DNA from: Beijerinckiaceae bacterium
GTDB lineage: Bacteria; Pseudomonadota; Alphaproteobacteria; Rhizobiales; Beijerinckiaceae
Length of the DNA: 62,642 nucleotides
Direction: 5' to 3'
Assembly: GCA_030684835.1 (NCBI GenBank)
Contig: JAUXWZ010000061.1
Span: forward strand, 1 to 62,642
The position numbers were made by a program, and so were the translations under genes. Positions 34,808-45,002 of the stretch are shown piece by piece. Within the stretch, counting starts at the first letter, position 1, and every line of letters starts with the position of its first letter. Under the pieces are notes generated by a model. The model was not told where the DNA came from and made no database searches. It worked only from the letters and a program-made list of their open reading frames with translations.

Positions 34808-35884
34808 ATGCCGCGCTATCTTACCCTCGCTGCATGCGCCCTCACAGCGGCGCTGGCTTCAGGAAACGCTTTGGCTCAGTCCGTCCGTCTGTTTACAGAC
34901 TGGCAGGCCGCTTGCGACAACCTGCGCTCGTGCTCCGCAATGGCGATGGGGCCCCTTGATGCCCACAGTCTCGGCTTTATCGATGTTCGGCGCAGCGGCG
35001 CACGGGATGCGGACACACAAGTCTCCCTCGCGTTCACATTCGAAACCGAACTACAGGAACTGCCGCTAGAGCTCACATTCGACCCGCCGGGCGGCGACAC
35101 CGTTTTTCCACGCGACGCCAAAGCGGAAATAGGCCACGACGGACTTTTGCGGGTCGAACTGCCAAGAGAGAAGCTCACCGCCTTTATCGCAGCCCTCCGC
35201 CGCGCTGAATTTTTACACGTGCGCCGCCGCGATGACGCTGCAACGGACCAGTCGGCGACGGTAATTTCGCTCAAGGGCGCAATCGCTGCCTTGCGCTGGA
35301 TAGACGAACAGCAGCACCGCGCAGGCGGCGTGACCGCCCTTGTCGCACGCGGAGAACGCGCCGCTGCAGCGATACCTGCGCCACCGCCCTTGCCGGTGAT
35401 CGGACGCGCGCCGTTTCAGGTCAGGCAGATCGTCGGAAAAGCTCCGGCGAACGTCATCGGCCAGCGCAAGACGGCCTGCCCTGATCTGGGCGAGGACTCC
35501 GAAGGCGATGAGATCGGCTACCAGATCACGTCAGACATTGTGCTTTGGCAAATGCCTTGCAGCCGCGCCGCCTACAACTTTGCGAACGTCTATTACCTTC
35601 AAATACGCAATGGCCCGCCGCGCCTCGTGCAGTTTGAAAAACCCGAAGACGGTGCGCTCGTTCGCAACATGACTGAGATCGTCAACGGCGAGTTTAACGA
35701 GGACGATCGGTCGATCTTCTTCTTCGCCAAAGGACGGGGGCTGGGAGACTGCGGTGTGCGCGGCGCCTACGTGTGGGACGGCCGCGCGTTCATGCTGGCC
35801 AACTGGCAGGAGATGACGGCCTGCCGCGGCGCGCCGCTTGATCTGTGGCCATTTCTTTGGCGCGCCGAAGCCCGCGGCCGCTGA
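34808..35884 (+). CDS. DUF1176-family exported protein
   Basis: A 358-residue protein with a signal peptide (RYLTLAACALTAALASGNALAQ). The rest fits DUF1176, a family of unknown function in Proteobacteria: VRLFTDWQAACDNLRSCSAMAM near the mature N-terminus, then LVLWQMPC-like DIVLWQMPCSRAAYN (about residue 248) and the C-terminal GLGDCGVRGAYVWDGRAFML (about residues 310-330) with ACRGAPLDLWPFLWRA. Several paired cysteines suggest disulfides formed in the periplasm. The start was set at the ATG 34808 that gives the signal peptide. Convergent with acnA and sharing its terminator. Confidence 0.88.
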   Translation: MPRYLTLAACALTAALASGNALAQSVRLFTDWQAACDNLRSCSAMAMGPLDAHSLGFIDVRRSGARDADTQVSLAFTFETELQELPLELTFDPPGGDTVFPRDAKAEIGHDGLLRVELPREKLTAFIAALRRAEFLHVRRRDDAATDQSATVISLKGAIAALRWIDEQQHRAGGVTALVARGERAAAAIPAPPPLPVIGRAPFQVRQIVGKAPANVIGQRKTACPDLGEDSEGDEIGYQITSDIVLWQMPCSRAAYNFANVYYLQIRNGPPRLVQFEKPEDGALVRNMTEIVNGEFNEDDRSIFFFAKGRGLGDCGVRGAYVWDGRAFMLANWQEMTACRGAPLDLWPFLWRAEARGR

Positions 35885-35892
35885 GTCCCGAC

Positions 35893-35922
35893 AAAAGAAA
35901 AGGGCCGGCGCAATGCCGACCC
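35893..35922. terminator. Bidirectional terminator between DUF1176 gene and acnA
   Basis: GGGCCGGC (35902-35909) and GCCGACCC (35915-35922) pair with one mismatch around GCAAT. On the minus strand TTTTCTTTT follows, serving acnA; on the plus strand CCTCTCACCTTTTT follows. Confidence 0.8.
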
Positions 35923-35946
35923 CTCTCACCTTTTTCGCCAATACGA

Positions 35947-38676
35947 TCAGGAAGCGGCGAGCTGCCGGATCACGTACTGCATGATGCCGCCGTGCTTGAA
36001 ATATTCAAGCTCGTCGAGCGTCATAATGCGGCAGTCGAGCGGGATGGTCTTCTTCTTGCCGTCGGCAAAGGTGATGACCGCTTCCATCTTCTGGCGCGGC
36101 TTGAGGCCGGCCTCAAGACCAAGGATCGTCACCTGCTCATCGCCTTTCATGCCGAGCGTCTGCCATGACGTGCCCAGCTCGAAGGTAAGCGGCAGAACAC
36201 CCATTCCCACGAGGTTGGAGCGATGGATGCGCTCGTAGCTCTGCGCGATGACAGCGCGAACGCCCAGAAGGCGCGTACCCTTCGCCGCCCAGTCGCGGGA
36301 TGAGCCGTTACCGTATTCCTCGCCTGCCAAGATCACCAACGGCACGCTTTCGGCCGCGTATTTCATCGCGGCGTCATAGATCGACATGCGCTCGCCCGAG
36401 GGGTAGTGCGCCGTGACGCCGCCTTCCAGAACGTTGCCGGACGCATCCTTGTTGATGAAGTTCTTGATGCGAATGTTGGCGAACGTGCCGCGCATCATCA
36501 CTTCATGGTTGCCGCGGCGGGTGCCGTACTGATTGAAGTCACCCTCACGGACCTGGCGCTCGGCAAGCCACTTGCCTGCCGGAGACGCGAACTTGATCGA
36601 GCCGGCCGGAGAGATGTGGTCGGTCGTGATCTTGTCGCCGAACAGCGCCAGGATGCGCGCGTCGATCACATCCTTCAGCGGGTCTGGCTCCATCGTCATG
36701 CCTTCGAAGTAAGGCGGGTTCTGCACGTAGGTCGAGGCGTCGACCCACTTGTAGGTCTTGCCCGCTGGCGCCTTCACCTTGCGCCAGTTGACGTCGCCCT
36801 TGAACACGTCCGCGTAACGTTCCTTGAAGATCTTCTTGGTGACGTACTTGCCTTCGAACGCGCGGATTTCCTGCGAAGTCGGCCAGATGTCGCGCAGGAA
36901 GACGGCCTTGCCGCCCTTGCCCGTGCCGATCGGCTCGGTCGTGAGATCCTTGGTCACGGAACCGGCGAGCGCATAGGCGACGACGAGCGGGGGCGAAGCA
37001 AGATAGTTCGCCTGCACGTCCGGGCTTACGCGGCCTTCGAAGTTGCGGTTGCCCGAGAGCACCGCCGCAGCGATGATTCCGTTCTTGTTGATCGAGTCGG
37101 AAATCTCTTCCTGCAGCGGGCCAGAATTGCCAATGCAAGTCGTGCAGCCGTAGCCGATCAGGTTGAAACCGATCTTGTCGAGATGCTTCTGCAGGCCGGA
37201 ATTGGCGAGGTATTCGCCAACGACCTGCGATCCGGGCGCAAGCGAGGTCTTCACCCAGGGCTTGCTCGTAAGACCGGCAGCAACTGCATTGCGCGCCAGC
37301 AGGCCCGCGCCGATGAGGACGCTCGGGTTGGACGTGTTGGTGCAGGACGTGATGGCCGCGATCGCAACGTCGCCGTGACCAAGGTCGAAGGTCTTGCCCT
37401 CGACCTTGTAGCGCGCGTCGATGTCGTCAGACTTGCGATATTCCTTGTCCATCGCATCCGAGAATCCGGCGGCGACGCTTTCCAGCGCAACGCGACCTTC
37501 GGGACGCTTGGGACCGGCCATGGACGGAACGACTTCGGACAGCTCAAGGCTCACAACGTCCGTGCAAACCGGATCGGGCGTCGTGCGCGTGCGGAACAGG
37601 CCCTGCGCCTTGGCGTACTTCTCGACGAGCGCGATACGCGCGGGCGCCCGGCCCGACATTTTCAGATAATCGAGGGTTTCGGGATCGACCGGGAAGAAGC
37701 CGCAGGTCGCGCCATATTCCGGCGCCATATTGCCGATGGTCGCGCGGTCGGCGAGGCTCAGCGCCTCGATGCCGGGACCAAAGAATTCGACAAACTTGCC
37801 GACGACGCCCTTCTTGCGCAGCATCTGCGTAACGGTAAGAACAAGGTCGGTCGCGGTGACGCCTTCCTTCAGCCGACCCGTGAGACGGAAGCCGATGACT
37901 TCCGGAAGCAGCATGGACAGCGGCTGACCGAGCATGCAGGCCTCGGCCTCAATGCCGCCAACGCCCCAGCCCAGAACGGACAGGCCGTTCACCATCGTCG
38001 TGTGCGAATCGGTGCCAACGAGGGAGTCGGGATACGCGACTTCAACCGTCGAGGCCTTACCGCGCGCCGGGGTGTACTTTTCCTTGCGCGTCCAAACCGT
38101 CTGCGAAAGATATTCCAGGTTCACCTGATGGCAGATGCCTGTGCCGGGCGGCACAACGCGGAAATTGTCGAACGCGCCCTGACCCCACTTGAGGAAGTTG
38201 TAACGCTCGATGTTGCGCTGATACTCGAGCTCGACGTTCTTCTTGAACGCCTTGGCGTTGCCGAACGCATCGACGATCACGGAATGGTCAATCACGAGAT
38301 CGACGGGAACCAGCGGGTTAATCTTGTCCGGGTTGCTGCCGAGTTTTGTCATGGCGTCGCGCATGGCGGCGAGATCGACAACGGCGGGAACGCCGGTGAA
38401 ATCCTGCATCAGGACGCGGGCGGGGCGGAAGGCGATTTCCTTCTCGGTCTTGCCCTTGTTCTTCAGCCATTCCGCGACAGCCGCTATGTCGGCCTTCGTA
38501 ACCGAGCGACCGTCTTCAAACCGCAGAAGATTCTCGAGAAGAACTTTCATCGAGAACGGCAATTGCGAAATGCCCTTGAGACCGTTCTTCTCGGCTGTCT
38601 TCAGTGAGAAGTAATGGTAGGTCTTCGAACCTACCGTGAGTTTCTTGCGGCATTTGTAGCTGTCGAGAGAGGCCAT
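35947..38676 (-). CDS. acnA: Aconitate hydratase A
   Basis: A 909-residue 4Fe-4S enzyme of the TCA cycle, isomerising citrate to isocitrate. It starts MASLDSYKCRKKLTVGSKTY. The cluster cysteines are in ITSCTNTSNPSVLIGAGLL (about residue 450) and GYGCTTCIGNSGPL (about residues 516 and 519). The swivel domain has GEEYGNGSSRDWAAKGTRLLG (about residues 795-815). The reading frame stays open 151 codons further upstream and even crosses the divergent ccmA start, but that part has no family similarity. The long antisense frame on the plus strand is a shadow. Confidence 0.97.
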   Translation of the reverse strand: MASLDSYKCRKKLTVGSKTYHYFSLKTAEKNGLKGISQLPFSMKVLLENLLRFEDGRSVTKADIAAVAEWLKNKGKTEKEIAFRPARVLMQDFTGVPAVVDLAAMRDAMTKLGSNPDKINPLVPVDLVIDHSVIVDAFGNAKAFKKNVELEYQRNIERYNFLKWGQGAFDNFRVVPPGTGICHQVNLEYLSQTVWTRKEKYTPARGKASTVEVAYPDSLVGTDSHTTMVNGLSVLGWGVGGIEAEACMLGQPLSMLLPEVIGFRLTGRLKEGVTATDLVLTVTQMLRKKGVVGKFVEFFGPGIEALSLADRATIGNMAPEYGATCGFFPVDPETLDYLKMSGRAPARIALVEKYAKAQGLFRTRTTPDPVCTDVVSLELSEVVPSMAGPKRPEGRVALESVAAGFSDAMDKEYRKSDDIDARYKVEGKTFDLGHGDVAIAAITSCTNTSNPSVLIGAGLLARNAVAAGLTSKPWVKTSLAPGSQVVGEYLANSGLQKHLDKIGFNLIGYGCTTCIGNSGPLQEEISDSINKNGIIAAAVLSGNRNFEGRVSPDVQANYLASPPLVVAYALAGSVTKDLTTEPIGTGKGGKAVFLRDIWPTSQEIRAFEGKYVTKKIFKERYADVFKGDVNWRKVKAPAGKTYKWVDASTYVQNPPYFEGMTMEPDPLKDVIDARILALFGDKITTDHISPAGSIKFASPAGKWLAERQVREGDFNQYGTRRGNHEVMMRGTFANIRIKNFINKDASGNVLEGGVTAHYPSGERMSIYDAAMKYAAESVPLVILAGEEYGNGSSRDWAAKGTRLLGVRAVIAQSYERIHRSNLVGMGVLPLTFELGTSWQTLGMKGDEQVTILGLEAGLKPRQKMEAVITFADGKKKTIPLDCRIMTLDELEYFKHGGIMQYVIRQLAAS

Positions 38677-38810
38677 TGCGTTCCGTCCCGGGGAAAGAGG
38701 AATTCGAAAGACGCGCGGCTTATAGATAATTTCTTCGTCTAGGGCTACACGAACATCGTCGAAGTCTGCAGCGCCGGAACCAAAACCGCCGTGTCCACTC
38801 GCAAGCGCCC

Positions 38811-39443
38811 ATGCCATTTCTGCTGAGAGTTGAGCGCCTGACGCTGGCGCGCGGCGGGCGTACGCTCGTCGCGGATCTTTCATTCGAGCTGAAAAGCGGC
38901 GAAGCGCTTGTCGTGACCGGCCCCAACGGAGCTGGAAAATCAACGCTTTTGCGAGCCCTTGCGGGACTTTTGACGCCGGTGTCAGGGGCCATCGCCATGA
39001 CGGGCGACGGCGTGAACGCAGATGATCCCGCAGCGATCCATGCACATTATGTCGGTCATTCGGACGCGATGAAAAGCGCACTGACGGCCCGTGAAAATCT
39101 TGCCTTTTGGGGCGCGGCGCTGGGCGCACGCAGCGTCAGGCACACAGCGCCGGCGCCCGATGACGTCTTGCGCCGAGTCGGACTTCCACAGGTTGCGGAT
39201 CTGCCCACAGGCTGGCTATCGGCGGGACAGAAGCGCCGTGTTGCGCTGGGCCGGCTGTTTGTGGCGCCCAGACCCCTCTGGATTCTCGACGAGCCCGCCA
39301 CGGCCCTTGACCGTGCAGCGCAGGACCGGCTTGCGGCCGAAATGGCCCTTCATCGCGAAGCGGGCGGTCTCATCGTAGCAGCGACTCACGCTCCGCTGGG
39401 GCTGGAAGACGCCCACGAATTGCGTCTCGGGGATCCTCAATGA
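38811..39443 (+). CDS. ccmA: Heme exporter ATP-binding protein CcmA
   Basis: A 210-residue ABC ATPase of cytochrome c maturation (system I), working with CcmB to release heme-loaded CcmE. Walker A is VTGPNGAGKSTLLRAL (about residues 35-50), the signature is LSAGQKRRVALGRL (about residues 140-153), where the usual SGGQ is SAGQ as in CcmA, and Walker B is LWILDEPATALD. It is divergent from acnA, as in many rhizobia, and its stop overlaps the ccmB start by 4 nt. Confidence 0.95.
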   Translation: MPFLLRVERLTLARGGRTLVADLSFELKSGEALVVTGPNGAGKSTLLRALAGLLTPVSGAIAMTGDGVNADDPAAIHAHYVGHSDAMKSALTARENLAFWGAALGARSVRHTAPAPDDVLRRVGLPQVADLPTGWLSAGQKRRVALGRLFVAPRPLWILDEPATALDRAAQDRLAAEMALHREAGGLIVAATHAPLGLEDAHELRLGDPQ

Positions 39444-40111
39444 CCGCCGCCTTGAGCGCGCTCTTCTGGCGGGAATTGAAACTCGCCAACCGCATCGGCG
39501 GCGGGGCGGCGATGGGCGTCGTCTTCTTTCTGATCCTCGTGACAATCGTGCCGTTTTCCATCGGCCCTGACCTGAACTTGCTGTCGCGCATCGGCCCGGC
39601 CATCTTATGGATTGCGGCGTTGCTGGCGACGCTGCTTGGCCTCGACCGCCTGTTCCAGTCCGACCAGGAGGATGGCTCGCTCGACGCGCTGCGCATGAGC
39701 GAGACGCCGCTGGAGCTGATTGTCGCGGTCAAATGCGCGGCGCACTGGTGCGCGACCTGCCTTCCCCTCATCGCCGCCGCGCCGTTGTTTGGCGTTATGC
39801 TGGCGATGGACGGAACAGCCCTAGCGGGCGTCACCGCAACATTGGCGGCAGGCACGCCAGCGCTGACGTTCCTGGGGGCCATCGGCGCGGCGCTAACGGC
39901 GAGCCTGCGCCGCGGCGGCCTGCTAATGGCGATCCTGATCCTGCCGCTAGCCATCCCCGTGCTGATCTTCGGCGTGTCGGCGTCCGCCGCCGCTTCGGGC
40001 GGGACGGTGCCGTTCCTCACGCCCTTTCTCGTCCTTCTCGCCCTGTCGCTCGCCTCCATCGCCCTGGCGCCGTTTGCCGCAGCCGCTGCGCTGCGCGCCA
40101 TGAGCGATTGA
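39440..40111 (+). CDS. ccmB: Heme exporter membrane protein CcmB
   Basis: A 223-residue integral membrane protein with six predicted helices. ALFWRELKLANRIGGGAAMGVVFFLILVTIVPF, GPAILWIAALLATLLGLDRLFQSDQEDGSLDAL and the TPLELIVAVKCAAHW segment match CcmB. It forms the membrane part of the CcmAB complex. The ATG overlaps the ccmA stop. The ccmC, ccmD and ccmG genes that usually follow are missing; an EVE-domain gene comes instead, so the operon is split in this genome. Confidence 0.95.
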   Translation: MTAALSALFWRELKLANRIGGGAAMGVVFFLILVTIVPFSIGPDLNLLSRIGPAILWIAALLATLLGLDRLFQSDQEDGSLDALRMSETPLELIVAVKCAAHWCATCLPLIAAAPLFGVMLAMDGTALAGVTATLAAGTPALTFLGAIGAALTASLRRGGLLMAILILPLAIPVLIFGVSASAAASGGTVPFLTPFLVLLALSLASIALAPFAAAAALRAMSD

Positions 40112-40217
40112 GGGATCGAGCGATTGAGCTTGCGCCACGTCCGGACGATTGTTGCCGCCCGCGCGGGCGTCCTCTAGCTTCGCCCAAATCATCAACGCGC
40201 GAAACGAATCGGCAGAC

Positions 40218-40631
40218 ATGGCTTACTGGCTTGTGAAGAGCGAACCCTTCAAGTGGTCGTGGGACCAACAGGTGGCGGCAGGCGCGAAGGGCACGCATTG
40301 GAACGGCGTCCGCAATCATCTGGCCAAGCAGCAGATGATGGCGATGAAACTCGGCGACCAAACCTTCTTTTACCACTCCAACGAGGGCAAGGAGATCGTC
40401 GGCATCGTCGAGGTCATCAAACTTTTTTATCCTGACCCCAGCGACGAATCTGGCAAGTTTGGCATGGTCGATTTCAAGGCCGTGAAGCCGCTAAAAAAGC
40501 CTGTGACGCTAGCGCAGGTGAAAGCCACTCCAGAACTGGCGAAAATGTCGCTCGTCACCTCGATGCGCCTGTCGGTGCAGCCTGTCACCGATGCAGAATG
40601 GAAGCTCGTCTGCAAGATGGGTGGACTTTGA
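40218..40631 (+). CDS. EVE-domain protein (YTH-like fold, modified nucleotide reader)
   Basis: A 137-residue single EVE domain: MAYWLVKSEPFKWSWDQQVA, THWNGVRNHLAKQQMMAMKLGDQTFFYHSNEGKEIVGIVEV and LPL/FYPDP segments are textbook for the family. EVE domains are PUA-like folds that bind modified bases in DNA or RNA, in bacteria often as stand-alone proteins of uncertain task. The ATG at 40218 fits the conserved MAYW start. It probably belongs with the DUF1761 gene 19 nt downstream. Confidence 0.93.
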   Translation: MAYWLVKSEPFKWSWDQQVAAGAKGTHWNGVRNHLAKQQMMAMKLGDQTFFYHSNEGKEIVGIVEVIKLFYPDPSDESGKFGMVDFKAVKPLKKPVTLAQVKATPELAKMSLVTSMRLSVQPVTDAEWKLVCKMGGL

Positions 40632-40650
40632 ACCGCAGCGAGAGGCGCCT

Positions 40651-41067
40651 ATGAACATCGACTGGATTGCTATTCTCGCCGCCGCCATCGCCTCATGGAT
40701 GTTTGGCGCGCTCTGGTACGGCCTCCTTTCAAAGCAATGGATGGCGGCGATCGGCTTTACGCCCGCTGACATGCAGGGCCCTGACGGCAAGCCAAAGATT
40801 CCGCTGACGCCCATGATCGTGTCCTTCGTCGCGGAATTCGTCATGGCGATCATTCTCGCAGGCGTCATCGCACACACCGCAAAGAAGGGCGTCACGATCA
40901 ACTCCGGCGCGCTGGTGGGCGCCATATGCTGGCTCGGCTTCGTCATCACCACGCTGGCGACAAACCACGCCTACAGCAAGGCGAAAGCCGCCCTCACCAT
41001 CATTGACGGCGGCCACTGGCTGGGGGTTCTGCTGATTCAGGGAATCGTACTCGGCGCGCTGCTTTAG
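40651..41067 (+). CDS. DUF1761 membrane protein
   Basis: A 138-residue protein with four predicted transmembrane helices: NIDWIAILAAAIASWMFGALWYGLL, MIVSFVAEFVMAIILAGVIA, ALVGAICWLGFVITTLAT and GGHWLGVLLIQGIVLGALL. The GALWYG..F and N-terminal pattern are those of DUF1761, whose function is unknown. The upstream in-frame ATG at 40591 overlaps the EVE gene, and the ATG at 40651 matches the family's start. Confidence 0.9.
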   Translation: MNIDWIAILAAAIASWMFGALWYGLLSKQWMAAIGFTPADMQGPDGKPKIPLTPMIVSFVAEFVMAIILAGVIAHTAKKGVTINSGALVGAICWLGFVITTLATNHAYSKAKAALTIIDGGHWLGVLLIQGIVLGALL

Positions 41068-41119
41068 CATTGCGTATGATAACGCCGTCATACGCGGTTG
41101 CGAGAGCGAGCTTCTTTAC

Positions 41120-41521
41120 TTAACCGAGCAGATCAATGAGCGCGGGAATGAGCGGCGCGTCCGCAGGCGGCATCGGATAATCGCGCAATTGAGGCGCCTT
41201 CACCCACTTCAACGACTGACCCTCCAGCGGCTGAACAATCCCTTCCCAGCGCCGGCACACCCACAGCGGCATCAGCAAATGAAATTCAGGATACGCGTAA
41301 CTCGCAAACGTGAGCGGCGCGAGGCAATCCTCTTTCACGTCGATGCCGATTTCTTCTTTTAATTCGCGAATGAGGCAAGCCTCCGGCCGCTCGCCCACAT
41401 CGAACTTGCCGCCCGGAAATTCCCATAGTCCCGCAAGCGCCTTGCCGGGCGGGCGCTGCGCGATGAGGACGCGATCATCCACATCGATGAGAGCGACTGC
41501 CGCGACAAGCAGGATTTTCAT
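41120..41521 (-). CDS. mutT: MutT/Nudix (deoxy)nucleoside triphosphate pyrophosphohydrolase
   Basis: A 133-residue Nudix enzyme. The Nudix box GGKFDVGERPEACLIRELKEEIGI (about residues 37-60) has all catalytic acids, so it should hydrolyse oxidised dGTP or related nucleotides and limit mutations. WEFPGGK and the C-terminal PLEGQSLKWVKAPQL agree with MutT. It follows argJ by only 7 nt, an arrangement common in Hyphomicrobiales. The ATG at 41521 was chosen; the longer frame overlaps argJ. Confidence 0.92.
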   Translation of the reverse strand: MKILLVAAVALIDVDDRVLIAQRPPGKALAGLWEFPGGKFDVGERPEACLIRELKEEIGIDVKEDCLAPLTFASYAYPEFHLLMPLWVCRRWEGIVQPLEGQSLKWVKAPQLRDYPMPPADAPLIPALIDLLG

Positions 41522-41528
41522 GCTCGCC

Positions 41529-42776
41529 TCAGCTCCGGTAGTCGCCGTTGATGGCGACGTATTCCTTCGTGAGATCGCACGTCCACACTTTTGCTGCGCC
41601 CGCGCCGACACCCACATGCACCTTCATCAGGATGGCGTCGTTGCGCATGTAAGCGGAGACCTTGGCTTCATCGTACGTCTGGTCGCGCAAGCCTTTGTGC
41701 GCCACGCGATGCTCGCCGAACCAGATGGCGAGCTTATCGCGGTCGGCCTTCTCGCCTGCCTTGCCAACAGCCATGACGACACGGCCCCAGTTTGCGTCCT
41801 CGCCTGCAAGGGCGGTCTTCACGAGCGGTGAGTTGGCGATAGCGAATGCGATCCGCTTGGCGGCCCCCGCGCTGGCGGCGCCCTCGACCGCGATCTCCAC
41901 GAACTTGCGGCAGCCCTCGCCGTCCCGCACAACCTGATGCGCGAGATCCAGCAGCACAACATCCAGCGCACGTTTGAAGTCGGCGAGTTTACGATCCCCC
42001 ACCTGCGTAATCTTCGGCGCGCCGCGCTTCGCCGCAGCCCCTGTCGCAAACAGCATCAGAGTGTCGGAGGTGGACGTGTCACTATCGACAGTGATCGAGT
42101 TGAAGCTGCCCTGCACGGACTTTGAGAGCATCGCCTGCAAGGCGGGGGCGGCGATCGCGGCGTCCGTGAATACATACGCAAGCATCGTCGCCATGTCGGG
42201 CGCGATCATGCCAGCGCCCTTCGCCATACCACTGATCGTCACCTCGACTCCGCCGATTATAGCTTTTGCAGTCGCCACCTTTGGGAAAGTATCGGTCGTC
42301 ATGATCGCGCGCGCCGCATCGAGCAAGCCGTCGGGCGCCGCATTCGCCACGAGCTTGTCCATCACGCCGTTAAACTTGCTGGCGTCCAGCGGCTCGCCGA
42401 TGACGCCCGTCGATGCGAGAAAGATCTCGCCGATGGGCGCGCCGGTCGCTTTGGCTGCGATCTCGGCGGTGGCTTTGACGGCCTGCGCGCCAACCTTGCC
42501 CGTGAACGCGTTGGCGTTCCCCGAGTTGACGACAATTGCGCGGGCCTTGCCGCCCTTGAGCTTCGCGCGACACCAATCCACCGGCGCCGACGGGCACTTT
42601 GATTTGGTGAACACGCCCGCAGCCTGCGTTCCCTTGTCGAGCAATGCGAGCATCACGTCCGTTCGGCCCTTGTAGCGAATGCCAGCCTCGGCGGTCGCGA
42701 ATGTCACGCCGTCGATGGCAGGCAGATCAGGATAGGATGCAGGCGCAAGGGGAGAGACAGGTGCGGGCTTCGCCAT
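41529..42776 (-). CDS. argJ: Bifunctional ornithine acetyltransferase / N-acetylglutamate synthase
   Basis: A 415-residue enzyme of the arginine pathway that recycles acetyl from N-acetylornithine to glutamate. It is made as a precursor that self-cleaves before the threonine in [21 protein letters not shown] (about residues 185-205), and that Ala-Thr pair is present. [16 protein letters not shown] (about residues 55-70), [13 protein letters not shown] and [15 protein letters not shown] are conserved. It lies 47 nt after the PpiC-type foldase gene. Confidence 0.97.
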   Translation of the reverse strand: MAKPAPVSPLAPASYPDLPAIDGVTFATAEAGIRYKGRTDVMLALLDKGTQAAGVFTKSKCPSAPVDWCRAKLKGGKARAIVVNSGNANAFTGKVGAQAVKATAEIAAKATGAPIGEIFLASTGVIGEPLDASKFNGVMDKLVANAAPDGLLDAARAIMTTDTFPKVATAKAIIGGVEVTISGMAKGAGMIAPDMATMLAYVFTDAAIAAPALQAMLSKSVQGSFNSITVDSDTSTSDTLMLFATGAAAKRGAPKITQVGDRKLADFKRALDVVLLDLAHQVVRDGEGCRKFVEIAVEGAASAGAAKRIAFAIANSPLVKTALAGEDANWGRVVMAVGKAGEKADRDKLAIWFGEHRVAHKGLRDQTYDEAKVSAYMRNDAILMKVHVGVGAGAAKVWTCDLTKEYVAINGDYRS

Positions 42777-42823
42777 CGTTTTTTTTATCCGTAATGATTG
42801 AAAGCGCCCCGAGGCGCTTGTGC

Positions 42824-43672
42824 TTATTTTGGCGCGGCGGGCGCAGCAGCGGGCGCGTCGAGTTTTTCGACCTTCGCGGATTCGCGAAGTTTCATGACGG
42901 CGTCGGCCTGCGCCTTTTGCACGACAAAGCGCTCGACCTGTTCGCGAATTTCTTCAAGCTTCGGAAAGGGCTTCTCGCGCCGCTCCTCAACCTTGATGAC
43001 GTGCCAGCCGAACTGGCTCTTCACAGGCTCCGAAATCTGATTGGGCTTCATCTTGAAGGCAGCCTCCGCAAACTCAGGCACCATGCGATCCTTGGTGAAC
43101 CAGCCAAGTTCGCCACCGCGCGAGCCGGGGTCCTTGGAAACCTGATCTGCGACCTTGGCGAAATCCTCGCCGCTGCGCACGCGCTTGAGCGCGGCGCGCG
43201 CCTGCGCTTCAGTTTCCACGAGGATGTGACGCGCCTTCACCTCTTGCTCGGCCTGCGCCTTGGAGGCTTCGGCGTATACTTCGCGCACGGCGGCGTCGTT
43301 GTTGGACTCGCGCGCAACCTTGGTGAGCATGCCTTCCATCAAAGCCTTGTCGCGCAAATACGCCAGTCGACGCACGAAGTCCGCGCTCTCCGCAAGTTTG
43401 TCGGCCTCGGCCTTGCGCGCCACAAGCCTCATGTCGATGAGATATTCGACAACGTAGGCCTCCCGTTCGGCGCCTTCGAGTTGCGGCGGGATTTCCGCAG
43501 AAATGTCAGCGGTGGCAACCTTCACGTCCTCGTCCGTGATGTCGACGCCGTCAACTCGCGCAATTGTGCGCGCATCGACGGTTGACGCCAGGATCGCCCC
43601 CGCGAGGAAGGCGGCGGCGGCGAGGATCTGGCCGCCAAGAAGCGCTCTCTTGAGCGCTGTTCTGCTTGTCAT
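42824..43672 (-). CDS. PpiC/parvulin-type peptidyl-prolyl isomerase, exported
   Basis: A 282-residue periplasmic folding catalyst. Residues 1-35 are a signal or anchor helix ([20 protein letters not shown]). A SurA-like N-terminal segment follows, then the parvulin domain at about residues 145-240: [43 protein letters not shown] and [21 protein letters not shown] with its histidines. The C-terminus is Ala/Pro-rich. GGAG precedes the ATG at 43672. Its position beside argJ is usual in this order, where secA often completes the set; here secA is 16 kb away. Confidence 0.94.
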   Translation of the reverse strand: MTSRTALKRALLGGQILAAAAFLAGAILASTVDARTIARVDGVDITDEDVKVATADISAEIPPQLEGAEREAYVVEYLIDMRLVARKAEADKLAESADFVRRLAYLRDKALMEGMLTKVARESNNDAAVREVYAEASKAQAEQEVKARHILVETEAQARAALKRVRSGEDFAKVADQVSKDPGSRGGELGWFTKDRMVPEFAEAAFKMKPNQISEPVKSQFGWHVIKVEERREKPFPKLEEIREQVERFVVQKAQADAVMKLRESAKVEKLDAPAAAPAAPK

Positions 43673-43787
43673 GGAAAATCTCCGACGCCCGCGCTCAGCC
43701 AGGCGGGGCGGCGCGCAATCTCGTTCAAAACGCACCGCGGAGCAAGCGGCTGGGTGATGAATTCATCGTCAACTGACGAGGTCTCCG

Positions 43788-45002
43788 TTAGTCTTCGACC
43801 AGCCGCGCCCGCGCCCGCAGTTTTTCCGTCTCGCTCTTCAATTGCCCACACGCGGCAAGAATGTCGCGCCCGCGCGGCGTGCGCACGGGACTGGCGTAGC
43901 CGGCGTTGAACACGATGTCCGAAAACTGTTCGATGATGCTCCAGTCGGAGCATTCATATTGCGTGCCCGGCCATGGATTGAACGGAATGAGGTTGATCTT
44001 GGCCGGAATGCCTTTCAGAAGCCGCACAAGCTCACGCGCATCCGTCGGCGAATCGTTGACGCCCTTCAGCATGACATATTCAAACGTAATGCGACGCGCA
44101 TTCGACAGCCCGGGATAATTTCGGCAGGCCTGCAGGAGGTCCGCGATCGGATACTTCTTGTTGAGCGGCACAAGCTTGTCCCGCAGATCGTCGCGCACCG
44201 CATGCAGCGAGATGGCGAGCATGGCGCCCGTGCGGCTACCCAGTTCCGGGATGTCAGGCGCAACGCCAGAGGTGGACACCGTGATGCGCCGCTTGGACAG
44301 CGACAGGCCGTCACCATCGGCCAGCACGCCCAGCGCGTCGCTGACGTTGTCGAGATTATAAAGGGGCTCGCCCATGCCCATGAAGACGATGTTGGACACA
44401 GCGCGGACGCCTTCGCCCGACGGAATAAATCCATTCGTGGGCGGCGTGAGACCGGGAAAATCTCCAAGCTGGTCGCGCGCCACGATCAGCTGCTGCACAA
44501 TTTCCTGAGAGCTCAGGTTGCGCACAAGCTTTTGTGTGCCCGTATGACAGAAGGAGCAATTGAGCGTGCAGCCGACCTGGCTCGACACGCACAGCGTGCC
44601 GCGGTCGCTTTCGGGGATGTAAACGCACTCAATCTCGGCGCCCATCGTCTTGCCGCCGACGATCTGATCGCCCGGCGCGGGCGGCATGCGGATCAGCCAC
44701 TTGCGCGTGCCGTCGGTTGACACCTGCTCAGTGATTACCTTGGGCCGCGTCAGCGTATAAGCGTCGGCGAGTTTCTGGCGCAGAACCTTCGACACGTTGA
44801 GCATGCGGTCGAAGTCGCGCACGCCGTGGAAATAGATCCAGTGCCAAAGCTGGCCCACCCGCATGCGCACTTCGCGCTCGGGCACGTCGATGGCCAGCAA
44901 CGCGTCGGCCAGCTGGGCCCGCGTGCACCCAACAAGCGACAGGCGCTCCCCGGCGAACACTGGCGCGGCATTGTCGGTGACGTCTTCCTGCAAGGCGGGC
45001 AT
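43788..45002 (-). CDS. rlmN: Dual-specificity RNA methyltransferase RlmN
   Basis: A 404-residue radical-SAM enzyme that methylates C2 of A2503 in 23S rRNA and A37 of some tRNAs. The cluster-binding triad is in [19 protein letters not shown] (CX3CX2C, about residues 140-147). [32 protein letters not shown] and [16 protein letters not shown] are typical, and the catalytic C-terminal cysteine is in LAACGQL (about residue 385). All essential residues are present. The gene stands alone between the foldase and the DUF1217 gene. Confidence 0.97.
   Translation of the reverse strand: MPALQEDVTDNAAPVFAGERLSLVGCTRAQLADALLAIDVPEREVRMRVGQLWHWIYFHGVRDFDRMLNVSKVLRQKLADAYTLTRPKVITEQVSTDGTRKWLIRMPPAPGDQIVGGKTMGAEIECVYIPESDRGTLCVSSQVGCTLNCSFCHTGTQKLVRNLSSQEIVQQLIVARDQLGDFPGLTPPTNGFIPSGEGVRAVSNIVFMGMGEPLYNLDNVSDALGVLADGDGLSLSKRRITVSTSGVAPDIPELGSRTGAMLAISLHAVRDDLRDKLVPLNKKYPIADLLQACRNYPGLSNARRITFEYVMLKGVNDSPTDARELVRLLKGIPAKINLIPFNPWPGTQYECSDWSIIEQFSDIVFNAGYASPVRTPRGRDILAACGQLKSETEKLRARARLVED

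Noticed and set aside
36406-38607. A 733-codon open frame on the plus strand
   Set aside because: It lies entirely antisense to acnA, is rich in Arg/Ala/Val/Asp without any domain and follows from the GC-rich third positions of the aconitase gene.
43842-44720. A 292-codon plus-strand frame
   Set aside because: Antisense to rlmN, low complexity in Arg and Ala, no domain.
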